The position numbers and the translations under genes were made by a program. From contig NZ_CP042806.1 of the NCBI RefSeq assembly GCF_008000815.1, positions 496,001 through 560,000 of the forward strand: DNA of 64,000 bases. Reading direction: 5' to 3'. Numbering within the stretch: position 1 is the first letter of the stretch; each line of letters begins with the position of its first letter. This stretch comes from Terriglobus albidus. GTDB taxonomy: Bacteria; Acidobacteriota; Terriglobia; Terriglobales; Acidobacteriaceae. Below are positions 52,701 through 60,312 of the stretch, piece by piece. The notes beneath the pieces are model-generated. The model was not told where the DNA came from and searched no databases. It saw only the letters and a program-made list of their open reading frames with translations.

Positions 52701-55700
52701 GACCACCGTCTATAGCGCCTTCAAGACCGCGGGCAACAACACACTTACGCTTACCGACAACACCACCTCCGCTATAACGGGCACCGCGACCATCTACATG
52801 CCTCCCGGATCTGTGACGGGCCTGACCGTCTCGGCTCCTGCATCCACCACCGCGGGTCAGGCGATCTCGGTGACCGTAAGAGCGCGCGACCTGTTCGACA
52901 ACACGGTGATTGGCTACACCGGCACCGTCAGCTTCAGCAGCACGGACACGAGATCCGTGCTTCCGTCCTCTTATACCTTTACTGGCGGCGATGCTGGATC
53001 CCACACCTTTAGCGCAACTCTGAAGACACCCGGCAACCAGAGCGTCACCGCAACCGATACTGGAAACTCAGTCGCCGGAACCTCAGGCCAGATCACTGTG
53101 ACCGCTCCGCTCCTCGTTGTCACCACAGCAACAGACGATGCCGGGACCGCCGCCAATTGCACGCTGCAAACTACCCGGGGAACCGGCACCGACGCCTCAT
53201 GCAGCCTGCGCGATGCATTGCTGCAGGCGGCTAGCCTAGGCGCAGGCGACATCACCTTCGACTCCACCAGATTCGCTACAGCGCAGACCATCTCACTCAC
53301 TCACAGCACGCTGACTATTCCGTCCTATACGACGGTCACGGGCGCAACATCGGGAAGCGGCGCGACGCTCACAAATCTCGTCACCGTGCAGGGTGGAGGA
53401 TCATCCAGCAACTTCTCTGTCTTCGAGGTCAACGGCGGCACAGACGCGGCGGCGATGCGCAATCTGATCGTCGCGAATGGGTATATCGATTCCCAGGGTG
53501 GCGGCCTCCTGAACAACGGTACGCTGACAATTACCGATTGCACCTTCGCAAACAACTATGCCGGCGGGTATGCCACGGGCGGAGGCAATGGCGGTGGCGC
53601 CATCTTCACCAGTGGCGATCTGACGATTGTTGGCAGCACGTTCAGTGGAAATATCTCCGCGCCGGGTGGAGCGATTGGCGCTAACTCCGGCACCGTAACC
53701 ATCATCAACAGCACCTTCTCTGCAAACTCCGCCATCGCCACCAAAGCGGGCGGCGCCATCTTCGTCAACAATGCCACCGTGACCATCTCCGGCAGCACCT
53801 TCTCCGGAAACACCTCGGCCGGCGGCGGCGCAATCTTCAACTACGGCACGCTTGCCGTTTCGAACAGTATTCTGACAGACAACACACCCAACGATTGCGG
53901 AAATGGAGGGAGTGGCGCCTGCCCAACAAACGGCTTCGCAGGCAACGTTGTTGGCCTTGGCAATCTCGCTTCCCTGGGCAACTACGGTGGTCCGACACAG
54001 ACGATGATTCCGCTTCCGGGCAGTGCCGGAATCTGTGCCGGAGTGATCGCGAGTATCCCCAGTGGCATCACGCTCGACCAGCGCGGCTATGGACGTCAAA
54101 CCAACTACGGTGGGCCGCCGTGCCTCGACTCCGGTGCGGTACAGACCAGCTTCGCGCTCGCATTCACGCAATCGCTATCTGATGTCATGCAGAACGTCGC
54201 TATGAGCCCGGCTCCGCAGGTGGCGCTCACGGAGCACGCGGTTGCCTTTACTCCGGTTGTAACGATTCCGCTTACCCTGCTGCAGGGAAGCGGTACGCTG
54301 AGCGGAGGCTCTGCGAGCACTAACAGCGGCATCGCATCTTATCCCTCGCTCAAGATCGACACCGCCGGCACAGGAGACAAGCTGCAGGCAAGTCTTGCGT
54401 TGAACGCCAACATCGCGCCCACCATCTACGCAAACAGTAGTACCTTCAATGTGCTGAGCTCGGTCTCGCAGCTTCTCTTCGGCACCCCGCCGGCAACTCC
54501 CATCGCACTTGGCGGAGATGCGGGCGCAGCTGTAACCGTGAGAGAAGCGGCATCGGACAACAGCACCATCACCACGGCAAGCGATACCATCACGCTTACC
54601 GTCACCGGTCCCTCCAGTTATTCACACACCTACACGGCCGCAGCCGTCAACGGTGTAGCCACCTTCAATCTCTCGTCAGCTGCTCTCAATCACGCCGGAA
54701 CCTACACCTACACCGCCAGCCTGAGCTCTCTGCAGGCAATAGCAACGCAGACAGTAAACAAGGGCACAGCAACCGTCGCTCTAGGAAGCCTGAGCGCGAC
54801 CTACGACGGCAACGCCCACGCTGCCACCGCAACAACTACGCCGACAGGCCTGACGGTGAACTTCACCTATAACGGCTCTGCAACTGTACCAACAGCCGCT
54901 GGTAGCTATGCGGTAGTCGCAACCGTCAGTGATGCCGACTACCAGGGAACTGCAAACGGAACCCTGGCCATCGGCAAAGCAACGGCTCCTGTCACTCTCG
55001 GCAGCCTGAGCGCTACTTATGACAGCAACGCCCACGCTGCGACCGCAACAACTACGCCGACAGGCCTGACGGTGAACTTCACCTATAACGGCTCTGCAAC
55101 TGTACCAACAGCCGCTGGTAGCTATGCGGTGGTCGCAACCGTCAGTGATACCAACTACCAGGGAACTGCCAACGGAACGTTGACGATCGGCAAAGCAACG
55201 GCTCCTGTCACTCTCGGCAGCCTGAGCGCTACCTATGACGGCAACGCCCATGCTGCGACGGCGATCACTACGCCGACAGCCCTGACGGTGAACTTCACCT
55301 ATAACGGCTCCACAACAGTTCCAACCGCTGCAGGCAGCTATGCGGTGGTTGCAACTATCAGCGACGCCAACTACCAGGGAACTGCCAACGGAACGTTGAC
55401 GATCGGCAAAGCGACAGCCACTGTTACCCTGGCCAACCTGAGCGCGAACTACGATGGTTCTGCCCACGCCGCAACTGCGACAACAACGCCAACTGGCCTG
55501 ACGGTAACGCTCACATACAACGGTTCGTCGAGCGCTCCTACGGCAGCAGGCAGCTACGCCGTCGTAGCTACGGTGAACGATGCCAACTACCAGGGCTCCA
55601 CAACGGGAACCCTGATTATCGGCAAGGTCACACCGGCGATCACCTGGGCGGCACCGGCTGCCATCACCTATGGCACACCGCTCTCCGCCACACAGTTGAA

Positions 55701-56637
55701 CGCAACCTCCGGAACCAGCGGAACTTTCGCTTATACACCGGCGGCGAGCACAGTCCTTGTGGCCGGAGCCAACCAGCAGTTGACGGTCGCCTTCACGCCC
55801 AGCGATCCGACAAACTACCAGAACGCAACCGCTTCAACGGCCATCACTGTCAACAAGCAAGGATCGGCTACTGCGCTGACAGCAAGTGCCACCTCACTGT
55901 CACCGGCACAGGCCGTAACCCTTACCGCCACGGTGACAGCTGCAGCAAATGGAATTCCGTCCGGTACCGTAACCTTCCTGGACGGAAGCGCAAGCCTGCA
56001 GACGGTAACGCTCACCGGATCGACCGCGAGCTACTCCACCACGCTGGCTTCCGGTGCCCACACCATCACCGCAACCTACAGCGGCAACACAAACTACCTC
56101 GGCTCCTCAACATCCTCCGGAGTCGGCATAACCGTTGCATCGCTGGACTTCACCATCACCTCCACCGGAGCGACTTCGCAAACCGTAGTTCCCGGAGGAG
56201 CGGTGAACTTTACCTACGCTCTCACGCCGAGCTCCGGTGCCTATCCTGGTCCGGTGAGCTTTAGCGTGAGCGGCCTGCCAAACGGCGCCACCTACACGCT
56301 GTCGCCCAACACTATCGCGGCGAACGCAGGCCCGCAGCAGGTAACACTGGCAGTTCAAACGCCAGCGTCCGCAGCGGGCCTCTCGATGCAGCATCGTGGA
56401 TGGGCGCTCGCTCTACTGCTGCTGCCCTTCGCCGGCATGCGCAGACTGCGTGCCGGATCCAAGAAGCTGGCGCGCACGCTGTATATCCTGCTTGCCGTCT
56501 GCTTCTGCATCGGCATGACAGGCTGCGGCAGCGGCAATGGCTTCCTGATCCAGGGCGCACGCGATTATGCGGTAACCATCACGGCCTCCTCCGGAACCAT
56601 CTCTCACACCTCCACCGTCAACCTGAACGTTCAGTAA
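49786..56637 (+). CDS. Giant secreted repeat protein: two NHL propellers, Ig-like/ASH, CSLREA beta-helix, MBG repeats
   Basis: GGAGGT ten bases upstream selects ATG 49786 (2283 residues). After an N-terminal hydrophobic export segment (LLGTLVALLPVCVAGLFPA) come six NHL units of 44 residues (consensus GVAVDGSGNVFVADT), a beta-sandwich linker, and six more NHL units: two complete six-bladed propellers. Then an ASH-like domain (TLLNIGNADLSF), several Ig-like filamin-type domains (TGYTGTVHFTSSDAQA), a CSLREA-like motif (CSLRDALLQAA) with a right-handed beta-helix (GGAIF, TFSGN repeats), four MBG units of 72 residues (LSATYDGNAHAATATTTP), more Ig-like domains, a hydrophobic segment, and a lipobox-like GMTGC close to the C-terminus. 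Probably a surface adhesin or scaffold. An OM-barrel gene follows 19 bases downstream. Confidence 0.88.
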   Translation: MVAASSRRSSPRGISALGSGLSFPFPSKKLLGTLVALLPVCVAGLFPAQARAQTASFSNAIQSLGSGFNSPEGVAVDGNGNVFVADTANNAVKKIPYNGGSYGAPVTLATGFYGPTGVAADGSGNVFVADTGNSAVKEIPYSGGSYGTPVTLGSGFSSPRGVAVDGSGNVFVADFNNNAVEEIPYSGGSYGTPVTLGSGFNRPTGVAVDGSGNVFVADFHNDAVKEIPYSGGSYGTPVTLGSGFSNPFGVAVDGSGNVFVADTNNNAVKEIPYSGGSYGTPVTLGSGFSSPTGVAVDGSGNVFVADFFHSAVKKIMTGAVAMPTMAVGQSTSLTLNFTFTTGGTIGAPVVLTMGAPNLDFTDAGTGSCTTNGTAHTYSAGDTCTVDVIFTPKYAGLRRGAVELTTTAGAVIATAYVSGTGTGPQVAFRPGTQSTLGSGFSAPIGVAVDGSGNVFVADTVNNAVKKIPYSGGSYGTPVTLGSGFNRPFGVAVDGSGNLFVPDTYNNAVKKIPYSSGSYGTPITLGSGFTFPQGVAVDDSGNVFVADTGNNAVKEIPYSGGSYGTPVTLGSGFHDPNSVAVDGSGNVFVADTGNNAVKEIPYSGGSYGTPVTLGSGFSDPYSVAVDGSGNVFVADSLNSAVKEIPYSGGSYGTPVTLGSGFDYPEGVAVDGSGNVFVADTYNNAVKKLDFADAPSLSFTSTAVGSTSSNSPQTVTLLNIGNADLSFPIPGTGNNPSISAGFTWDSSVSGACPEISSGAGSAGTLAAGSNCTLSVSFTPTATGSISGSLTLTDNALNVSNATQAIALSGTGTSGSVASFTITGLTAGTAGTAQTITVTAKDSGGSTYTGYTGTVHFTSSDAQAALPANYTFTAGDNGVHTFSVTLKTAGSQSVTVNDVVTTSATGTASATISAGAAASYSLSAPGTVPFYTAFSFNAYALDAYGNTATSYNGTAIMSSSDPGFSNLGPFTFSNGATTVYSAFKTAGNNTLTLTDNTTSAITGTATIYMPPGSVTGLTVSAPASTTAGQAISVTVRARDLFDNTVIGYTGTVSFSSTDTRSVLPSSYTFTGGDAGSHTFSATLKTPGNQSVTATDTGNSVAGTSGQITVTAPLLVVTTATDDAGTAANCTLQTTRGTGTDASCSLRDALLQAASLGAGDITFDSTRFATAQTISLTHSTLTIPSYTTVTGATSGSGATLTNLVTVQGGGSSSNFSVFEVNGGTDAAAMRNLIVANGYIDSQGGGLLNNGTLTITDCTFANNYAGGYATGGGNGGGAIFTSGDLTIVGSTFSGNISAPGGAIGANSGTVTIINSTFSANSAIATKAGGAIFVNNATVTISGSTFSGNTSAGGGAIFNYGTLAVSNSILTDNTPNDCGNGGSGACPTNGFAGNVVGLGNLASLGNYGGPTQTMIPLPGSAGICAGVIASIPSGITLDQRGYGRQTNYGGPPCLDSGAVQTSFALAFTQSLSDVMQNVAMSPAPQVALTEHAVAFTPVVTIPLTLLQGSGTLSGGSASTNSGIASYPSLKIDTAGTGDKLQASLALNANIAPTIYANSSTFNVLSSVSQLLFGTPPATPIALGGDAGAAVTVREAASDNSTITTASDTITLTVTGPSSYSHTYTAAAVNGVATFNLSSAALNHAGTYTYTASLSSLQAIATQTVNKGTATVALGSLSATYDGNAHAATATTTPTGLTVNFTYNGSATVPTAAGSYAVVATVSDADYQGTANGTLAIGKATAPVTLGSLSATYDSNAHAATATTTPTGLTVNFTYNGSATVPTAAGSYAVVATVSDTNYQGTANGTLTIGKATAPVTLGSLSATYDGNAHAATAITTPTALTVNFTYNGSTTVPTAAGSYAVVATISDANYQGTANGTLTIGKATATVTLANLSANYDGSAHAATATTTPTGLTVTLTYNGSSSAPTAAGSYAVVATVNDANYQGSTTGTLIIGKVTPAITWAAPAAITYGTPLSATQLNATSGTSGTFAYTPAASTVLVAGANQQLTVAFTPSDPTNYQNATASTAITVNKQGSATALTASATSLSPAQAVTLTATVTAAANGIPSGTVTFLDGSASLQTVTLTGSTASYSTTLASGAHTITATYSGNTNYLGSSTSSGVGITVASLDFTITSTGATSQTVVPGGAVNFTYALTPSSGAYPGPVSFSVSGLPNGATYTLSPNTIAANAGPQQVTLAVQTPASAAGLSMQHRGWALALLLLPFAGMRRLRAGSKKLARTLYILLAVCFCIGMTGCGSGNGFLIQGARDYAVTITASSGTISHTSTVNLNVQ
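49975..50735 (+). repeat. NHL coding repeat block 1 (6 x 132 bp)
   Basis: Units start with CTGGGCAGCGGCTTC-like sequence at 49975, 50107, 50239, 50371, 50503 and 50635. DNA identity is high between neighbours, typical of recent tandem duplication or gene conversion. Confidence 0.9.
51088..51846 (+). repeat. NHL coding repeat block 2 (6 x 132 bp)
   Basis: Units start at 51088, 51220, 51352, 51484, 51616 and 51748, same period and consensus as block 1. Confidence 0.9.
54778..55641 (+). repeat. MBG-domain coding repeat (4 x 216 bp)
   Basis: Four units of 216 bases; the anchor CTGAGC of each is at 54790, 55006, 55222 and 55438. The first three are nearly identical in DNA; the fourth is more diverged. 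Confidence 0.88.
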
Positions 56638-56656
56638 CCCGAAAAGGAGAAGATCC

Positions 56657-57238
56657 ATGCATCTGTTGAGACATAGCCTGCTCCTGTTCGGAGTCCTGCT
56701 GGCAGTTCCCACCCGCAACCACGCGCAAACATCACAGCCAACAAAATATCCCGTCTCCGTCGCCCTCACCTATCAGGCGCAACGGAGCAACACAGTCGGG
56801 GGCAACATCTTCTGGCTGCAGGGCGGCGGCGGCGAGATCTCGGCCGGGCTCTATCGCGGCTTCGGTATCGCCATGAACATCGCCGGAATGCACACAAGCA
56901 ACATCAACAACTCCGGCGTTGACCACACCTCCATCACCATGACCTTCGGCCCTCGCTACACCTGGCGCCCGAAGTCAGACAGACTTGCAATCTTCGGCCA
57001 GACACTGATCGGAGACTCGCATGGCTGGAACAGCGTCTTCCCTGCAACCACGGGCGCTACATCCACCTACGACGCCTTCGCACTGCAGGTAGGCGGCGGT
57101 GTCGATGTGAAGATGTCACACCGGATCGCTTTTCGGCCGGTGGAAGCCAACTGGGTCAGAACCGGCTTCTCCAACAGCACCACCAACGTGCAAAACAATC
57201 TGCGCCTCGGCGCAGGTATCGTGTTTCGTCTGCAGTAA
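56657..57238 (+). CDS. Small outer-membrane beta-barrel protein
   Basis: The 193-residue product has a signal peptide (LLRHSLLLFGVLLAVPTRNHAQ) and alternating strands of an OmpA-like/OMP_b-brl barrel (VSVALTYQAQRSN, GEISAGLYRGFGIAMNI, TMTFGPRYTWRP, LAIFGQTLIGDSHG, FALQVGGGVDVKMSHRIAFR, LRLGAGIVFRLQ). AAAAGGAGAAG is a strong RBS. It starts 19 bases after the giant repeat protein and is probably co-transcribed; it may be the OM anchor or just a structural barrel. Confidence 0.85.
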   Translation: MHLLRHSLLLFGVLLAVPTRNHAQTSQPTKYPVSVALTYQAQRSNTVGGNIFWLQGGGGEISAGLYRGFGIAMNIAGMHTSNINNSGVDHTSITMTFGPRYTWRPKSDRLAIFGQTLIGDSHGWNSVFPATTGATSTYDAFALQVGGGVDVKMSHRIAFRPVEANWVRTGFSNSTTNVQNNLRLGAGIVFRLQ

Positions 57239-57258
57239 GGATCGCTTCAAGTCGTAAC

Positions 57259-57414
57259 GGTGGGAGCAGCAAGCTTCAGCCCGCTGATTTGGAACAAGTA
57301 AAAACGTCGGGCTTTAGTCCTGGACCTTCTCTTTTTTAGAGAACGAGAGCCCAGGGCTAAAGCCCGTTCATTTTAGGACCGGTAAACCGTGGGCTGAAGC
57401 CCACGGCTCCCACC
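57259..57414. repeat. GGTGGGAG-bounded intergenic repeat, copy B (156 bp)
   Basis: Ends GGTGGGAGC ... GCTCCCACC with inner GGGCTTTAGTCC / GGGCTAAAGCCC and GTGGGCTGAAGCCCAC hairpins, like the copy at 26672-26785. Confidence 0.7.
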
Positions 57415-57417
57415 AAC

Positions 57418-58503
57418 TCACCCTTCAAGCGACTGAATCAGCCCACGGATGTATCCATAGCTGAACGCAAACGACTGCAGCCCATCCGGATCGTTCGCTG
57501 CCTGCGGCACATGATCCGGCATCAGCAGATACGGGTACTCCACTTCCTGATACACCCGGATCGCCTTCACCATATCGACGTCTCCTTCATCCGGATAGAC
57601 CTCGACAAAGTCATTGCGATGTCCGCGAATATTGCGGAAGTGCACGTTGAAGATCTTCTTCCGCGTGCCGAAGTAGCGAATGACGTCATAGATCTCTTTA
57701 CCTGGATCGGCCAGCATCTCCGAGACCGTGCCCTGACAGAAATTGAGACCGTGATACGGGTTCTCCTGAATGGTGATGAAGTGCTTCAGGCCATCTACTG
57801 TACCCAGCACGCGGTCGACGCCCTGGTATCCCTCCGGCGGTACACCGGGATCGTGGGGATGACAGGCCAGGCGGACCTTGTACTCATCGGCGACTGGAAC
57901 AACACGTTCGAGGAAGTATGTGATGCGCTCCCAGAACATGTCGGCATTCACATGCCCGGCACCGGTGAGCGGCGTTTTGGGATGAGCCTCCGAGAGCTTC
58001 CACTGGCTGTAGGTGCAGTCGCCACGTCCCTGGACGCGACCGATACGCAGCACACCGAGGATGCTCATGTTGTACTTGATCGCGGGCAGGCCGACTTGAC
58101 CGCAGTTTCGGATGAGCTTCTGAAAGTCCTCAATATCGCGGTCGCGCTCAGGGCTCTTCGCGAGCATGATAGCCGGGTGCTTCTCACTGTCAATGTGGCT
58201 GGAGGTAAGGACCGGCGGCCCTACACAGTCGATCTCGATACCATTCTTCTGAGCCAGGTCCTTCATGCGGCTCAGCTCCGCCACCGTTGCATAGATGCGG
58301 CCATCGGCGATCTGCGGATAGCCGCAGATATTACGCACGCCATACCGCGCCAGGTACTTGAGATGCGTATCGTTGGTCGGGGCGCTCTGGCAGCCGAGCT
58401 GCATGGTCGCGCGCTTCGGCGTTGCGGCGAATGCTGCGGCAGGCTTCGAACTCGCGGCAATTGTCGCGATACCGGTGCTGGAGAGAAATTGACGTCGGTT
58501 CAT
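57418..58503 (-). CDS. Tat-exported mannonate-dehydratase (UxuA)-like TIM-barrel protein
   Basis: The 361-residue product begins with a Tat-type leader (MNRRQFLSSTGIATIAASS). The body matches the UxuA/xylose-isomerase-like TIM barrel: LACHPHDPGVPPEGYQGVDRVLG (as HPHDPGVPPEG), the metal-site stretch YHGLNFCQGTVSEM, VHFRNIRGH, and YPDEGDVDMVKAIR. UxuA dehydrates D-mannonate with Mn(II)/Fe(II), but cytoplasmic UxuA has no Tat signal; this exported version may act on another sugar acid. It overlaps the preceding Gfo/Idh gene by ATGA, so the two act together. Confidence 0.85.
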   Translation of the reverse strand: MNRRQFLSSTGIATIAASSKPAAAFAATPKRATMQLGCQSAPTNDTHLKYLARYGVRNICGYPQIADGRIYATVAELSRMKDLAQKNGIEIDCVGPPVLTSSHIDSEKHPAIMLAKSPERDRDIEDFQKLIRNCGQVGLPAIKYNMSILGVLRIGRVQGRGDCTYSQWKLSEAHPKTPLTGAGHVNADMFWERITYFLERVVPVADEYKVRLACHPHDPGVPPEGYQGVDRVLGTVDGLKHFITIQENPYHGLNFCQGTVSEMLADPGKEIYDVIRYFGTRKKIFNVHFRNIRGHRNDFVEVYPDEGDVDMVKAIRVYQEVEYPYLLMPDHVPQAANDPDGLQSFAFSYGYIRGLIQSLEG

Positions 58504-59609
58504 ACGTGCAGCGGAGCTCCTGCGGCTTTATAGATGGCTTCAATACAACGGAGATCGGAGAGCCCCTCTTCCCCAGGCGTGTTGGGTTGGGTGTTCTGCA
58601 AAATGCACTGGGAGAAGTGATCGGCCTCGCGCACGAAGTGCATGGGATCCTTCTCCTGGCTGGTCTCATCAATATCGATCCGCTTGGCATCCCGATGAGG
58701 CTCTTCGGCATATCTCCCCTGGAGATGCTGACCCTGATAGGTGTAGGTACCGACCTGAAGCCAGCCATACGCTCCGTGCAGCCGATAGAAGCCGGCCATA
58801 TCGCCTCCGTAGGTGGAGGCGCCGGTCGCGAGCGCTCCGGAGGGGAAACGCAGGAGCCACGAAACATTCTCTTCCACTTCCTTGAAGCGTTCATCGCGAT
58901 CGATGGTCGCAACCTCTCCCTGGAAGCCGCTAGGCTCCTGACCGGCGAACATGCGGAAGGCGTTCAGGCAGTAGATGCCAACATCGAAGAGCGAACCGCC
59001 GCCGCCCAGGGCTTTGGTATAGCGCCACTCGCCAAACTTGATACTGAACCCGTTCGCAGCCTCCATCGCCTGCAGCGGCCCGATGCGCCCGCTGCGCACG
59101 ATCTCGAGTGTCTTCAGCGTGATCGGCTCATAGTGCAGGCGATAGGCGATCATCAGCTTCACCTTCGCCGTCTTGCAGGCATCGATCATCTGCTGGCATT
59201 CGGCCGAGCTGATAGCCATCGGCTTTTCGCAAAGAACATGCTTGCCGGCTTTGGCGGAACGGATGGTGTACTCCGCGTGCATGCTGTTGGGCAGCGCGAC
59301 ATACACGGCATCGATCGCCTTGTTCTGCGCGATGCGATCAAACTCCTCGTAGCTGTAGATCGACTCGCGCGGAACACCGTACTGCGCGGCGATGCGCTCG
59401 GCCTTATCGCGATGTCCGCTGACCAGGGCAGTGATCTTTGAGTGCTGCGAGTTTTTGACACCTTCAAGAAAGTGCGTCGCAATGCGGCCGAGACCGATGA
59501 CACAGTAGCCGATTCGAGGCGGCTCCTGCCCGGCAAGAGCCCACGGCACATGTGCTGCGCCCAGGCTGAGCGCACTTAACTTCGAGAACTGTCGTCGCGT
59601 CAACGGCAT
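58500..59609 (-). CDS. Tat-exported Gfo/Idh/MocA oxidoreductase (GFOR-like)
   Basis: The 369-residue product starts with RRQFSKLSALSLGAAHVPWALA, a Tat leader. The Rossmann domain follows (IGYCVIGLGRIATHFLEGV; ALPNSMHAEY; KHVLCEKPMAIS with the EKP motif), then the C-terminal domain with YRLHYEPITL and GGGSLFDVGIYCLNAFRMF. It resembles glucose-fructose oxidoreductase, which carries tightly bound NADP and works in the periplasm. Operon with the UxuA-like gene suggests sugar or sugar-acid oxidation in the periplasm. Confidence 0.9.
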   Translation of the reverse strand: MPLTRRQFSKLSALSLGAAHVPWALAGQEPPRIGYCVIGLGRIATHFLEGVKNSQHSKITALVSGHRDKAERIAAQYGVPRESIYSYEEFDRIAQNKAIDAVYVALPNSMHAEYTIRSAKAGKHVLCEKPMAISSAECQQMIDACKTAKVKLMIAYRLHYEPITLKTLEIVRSGRIGPLQAMEAANGFSIKFGEWRYTKALGGGGSLFDVGIYCLNAFRMFAGQEPSGFQGEVATIDRDERFKEVEENVSWLLRFPSGALATGASTYGGDMAGFYRLHGAYGWLQVGTYTYQGQHLQGRYAEEPHRDAKRIDIDETSQEKDPMHFVREADHFSQCILQNTQPNTPGEEGLSDLRCIEAIYKAAGAPLHV

Positions 59610-59749
59610 ACCTGTATCTCCTGACTAGAGCCAGAACGGAACTCACATTGGTTGCAGCTATCAACAATTCGGCGGCCAAAGTGTACGCGAGGACAAACGC
59701 CCTTCACAAGCACGGTTTTTGCCAGTGAATTTCTCGTTTCATTTCTTTA

Positions 59750-59769
59750 CTAGTGTGCTAGCATACTAG
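59750..59769 (+). promoter_or_regulatory. Tandem CTAG boxes: likely RHH operator
   Basis: CTAG occurs at 59750, 59758 and 59766, exactly 8 bases apart, and the 20-base stretch is a near-perfect palindrome (two mismatched positions). It ends 2 bases before the ATG of the RHH gene. MetJ/Arc-type proteins bind such tandem 8-base boxes. Confidence 0.6.
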
Positions 59770-59771
59770 CA

Positions 59772-59939
59772 ATGCCGGACGACGTGAAACAGTTCAACGT
59801 ATACCTGCCGACCGACCTGATTCGTGCGGTCAAGTATCACGCCGTTGAAACCGAGCAGTCGCTGTCGGCCATTGTTGCCGAGGCATTGCGCGCCTATCTC
59901 GACGAGCACAAGCGGAAACGGAGGAAGCATGAAGACTAA
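59772..59939 (+). CDS. Small ribbon-helix-helix (CopG/Arc-like) DNA-binding protein
   Basis: A 55-residue product: the strand [19 protein letters not shown] followed by helices [21 protein letters not shown], the canonical RHH pattern, and a basic tail (KRKRRKHED). The tail overlaps the start of the next gene by 11 bases. Such proteins are autoregulators or antitoxins. No toxin of a known family is beside it; the partner here is a VOC protein. The tandem 8-base CTAG boxes before its start fit autoregulation. Confidence 0.85.
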   Translation: MPDDVKQFNVYLPTDLIRAVKYHAVETEQSLSAIVAEALRAYLDEHKRKRRKHED

Positions 59940-60285
59940 AGGCATAGACGGAATTCTGATCGAGACACACAACTGGGGCTCTACCGTAGCCTTCTGGCGC
60001 GATCTCGGTTACGAGATCGAATTTGAAACCGATCACAATTCGGGCCGTCTGCGTCATCCCAGCGGAGGTCCCTACCTCTTCATCGCCGAGCGCCCGGCCG
60101 GCCACGCACTTCAGGTCACGCTGGGGCTTGCTGTCGAAGATGCCGATCAATTCACTCCTCCGCACAGCGGTACGGTCGTACATCCATTCGAGAAGCAGCA
60201 CTGGCCGGCGCTGCAGATGATGCTCGCCGATCCCGATAGCCGGCATATCGCCGTGGAAGCCCCCTTGCCATCGAAGAAACGTTAA
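59929..60285 (+). CDS. VOC-superfamily protein downstream of RHH regulator
   Basis: The 118-residue product shows [26 protein letters not shown] (as [17 protein letters not shown]), [18 protein letters not shown] and [15 protein letters not shown], a glyoxalase/bleomycin-resistance-like VOC fold. GGAGGAAGC precedes the ATG, inside the end of the RHH gene. It sits between an RHH regulator and a methyltransferase, so a role in resistance or small-molecule modification is possible; the substrate is unknown. Confidence 0.8.
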   Translation: MKTKGIDGILIETHNWGSTVAFWRDLGYEIEFETDHNSGRLRHPSGGPYLFIAERPAGHALQVTLGLAVEDADQFTPPHSGTVVHPFEKQHWPALQMMLADPDSRHIAVEAPLPSKKR

Positions 60286-60312
60286 CCCCATCTGAGCAGG
60301 AGGAAACATTTG

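Noticed and set aside
59772-60285. A classical toxin-antitoxin pair (RHH antitoxin + toxin)
   Set aside because: The partner is a VOC-fold protein, not RelE/ParE, PIN or other toxin; the arrangement is reported as a regulator-enzyme operon instead.
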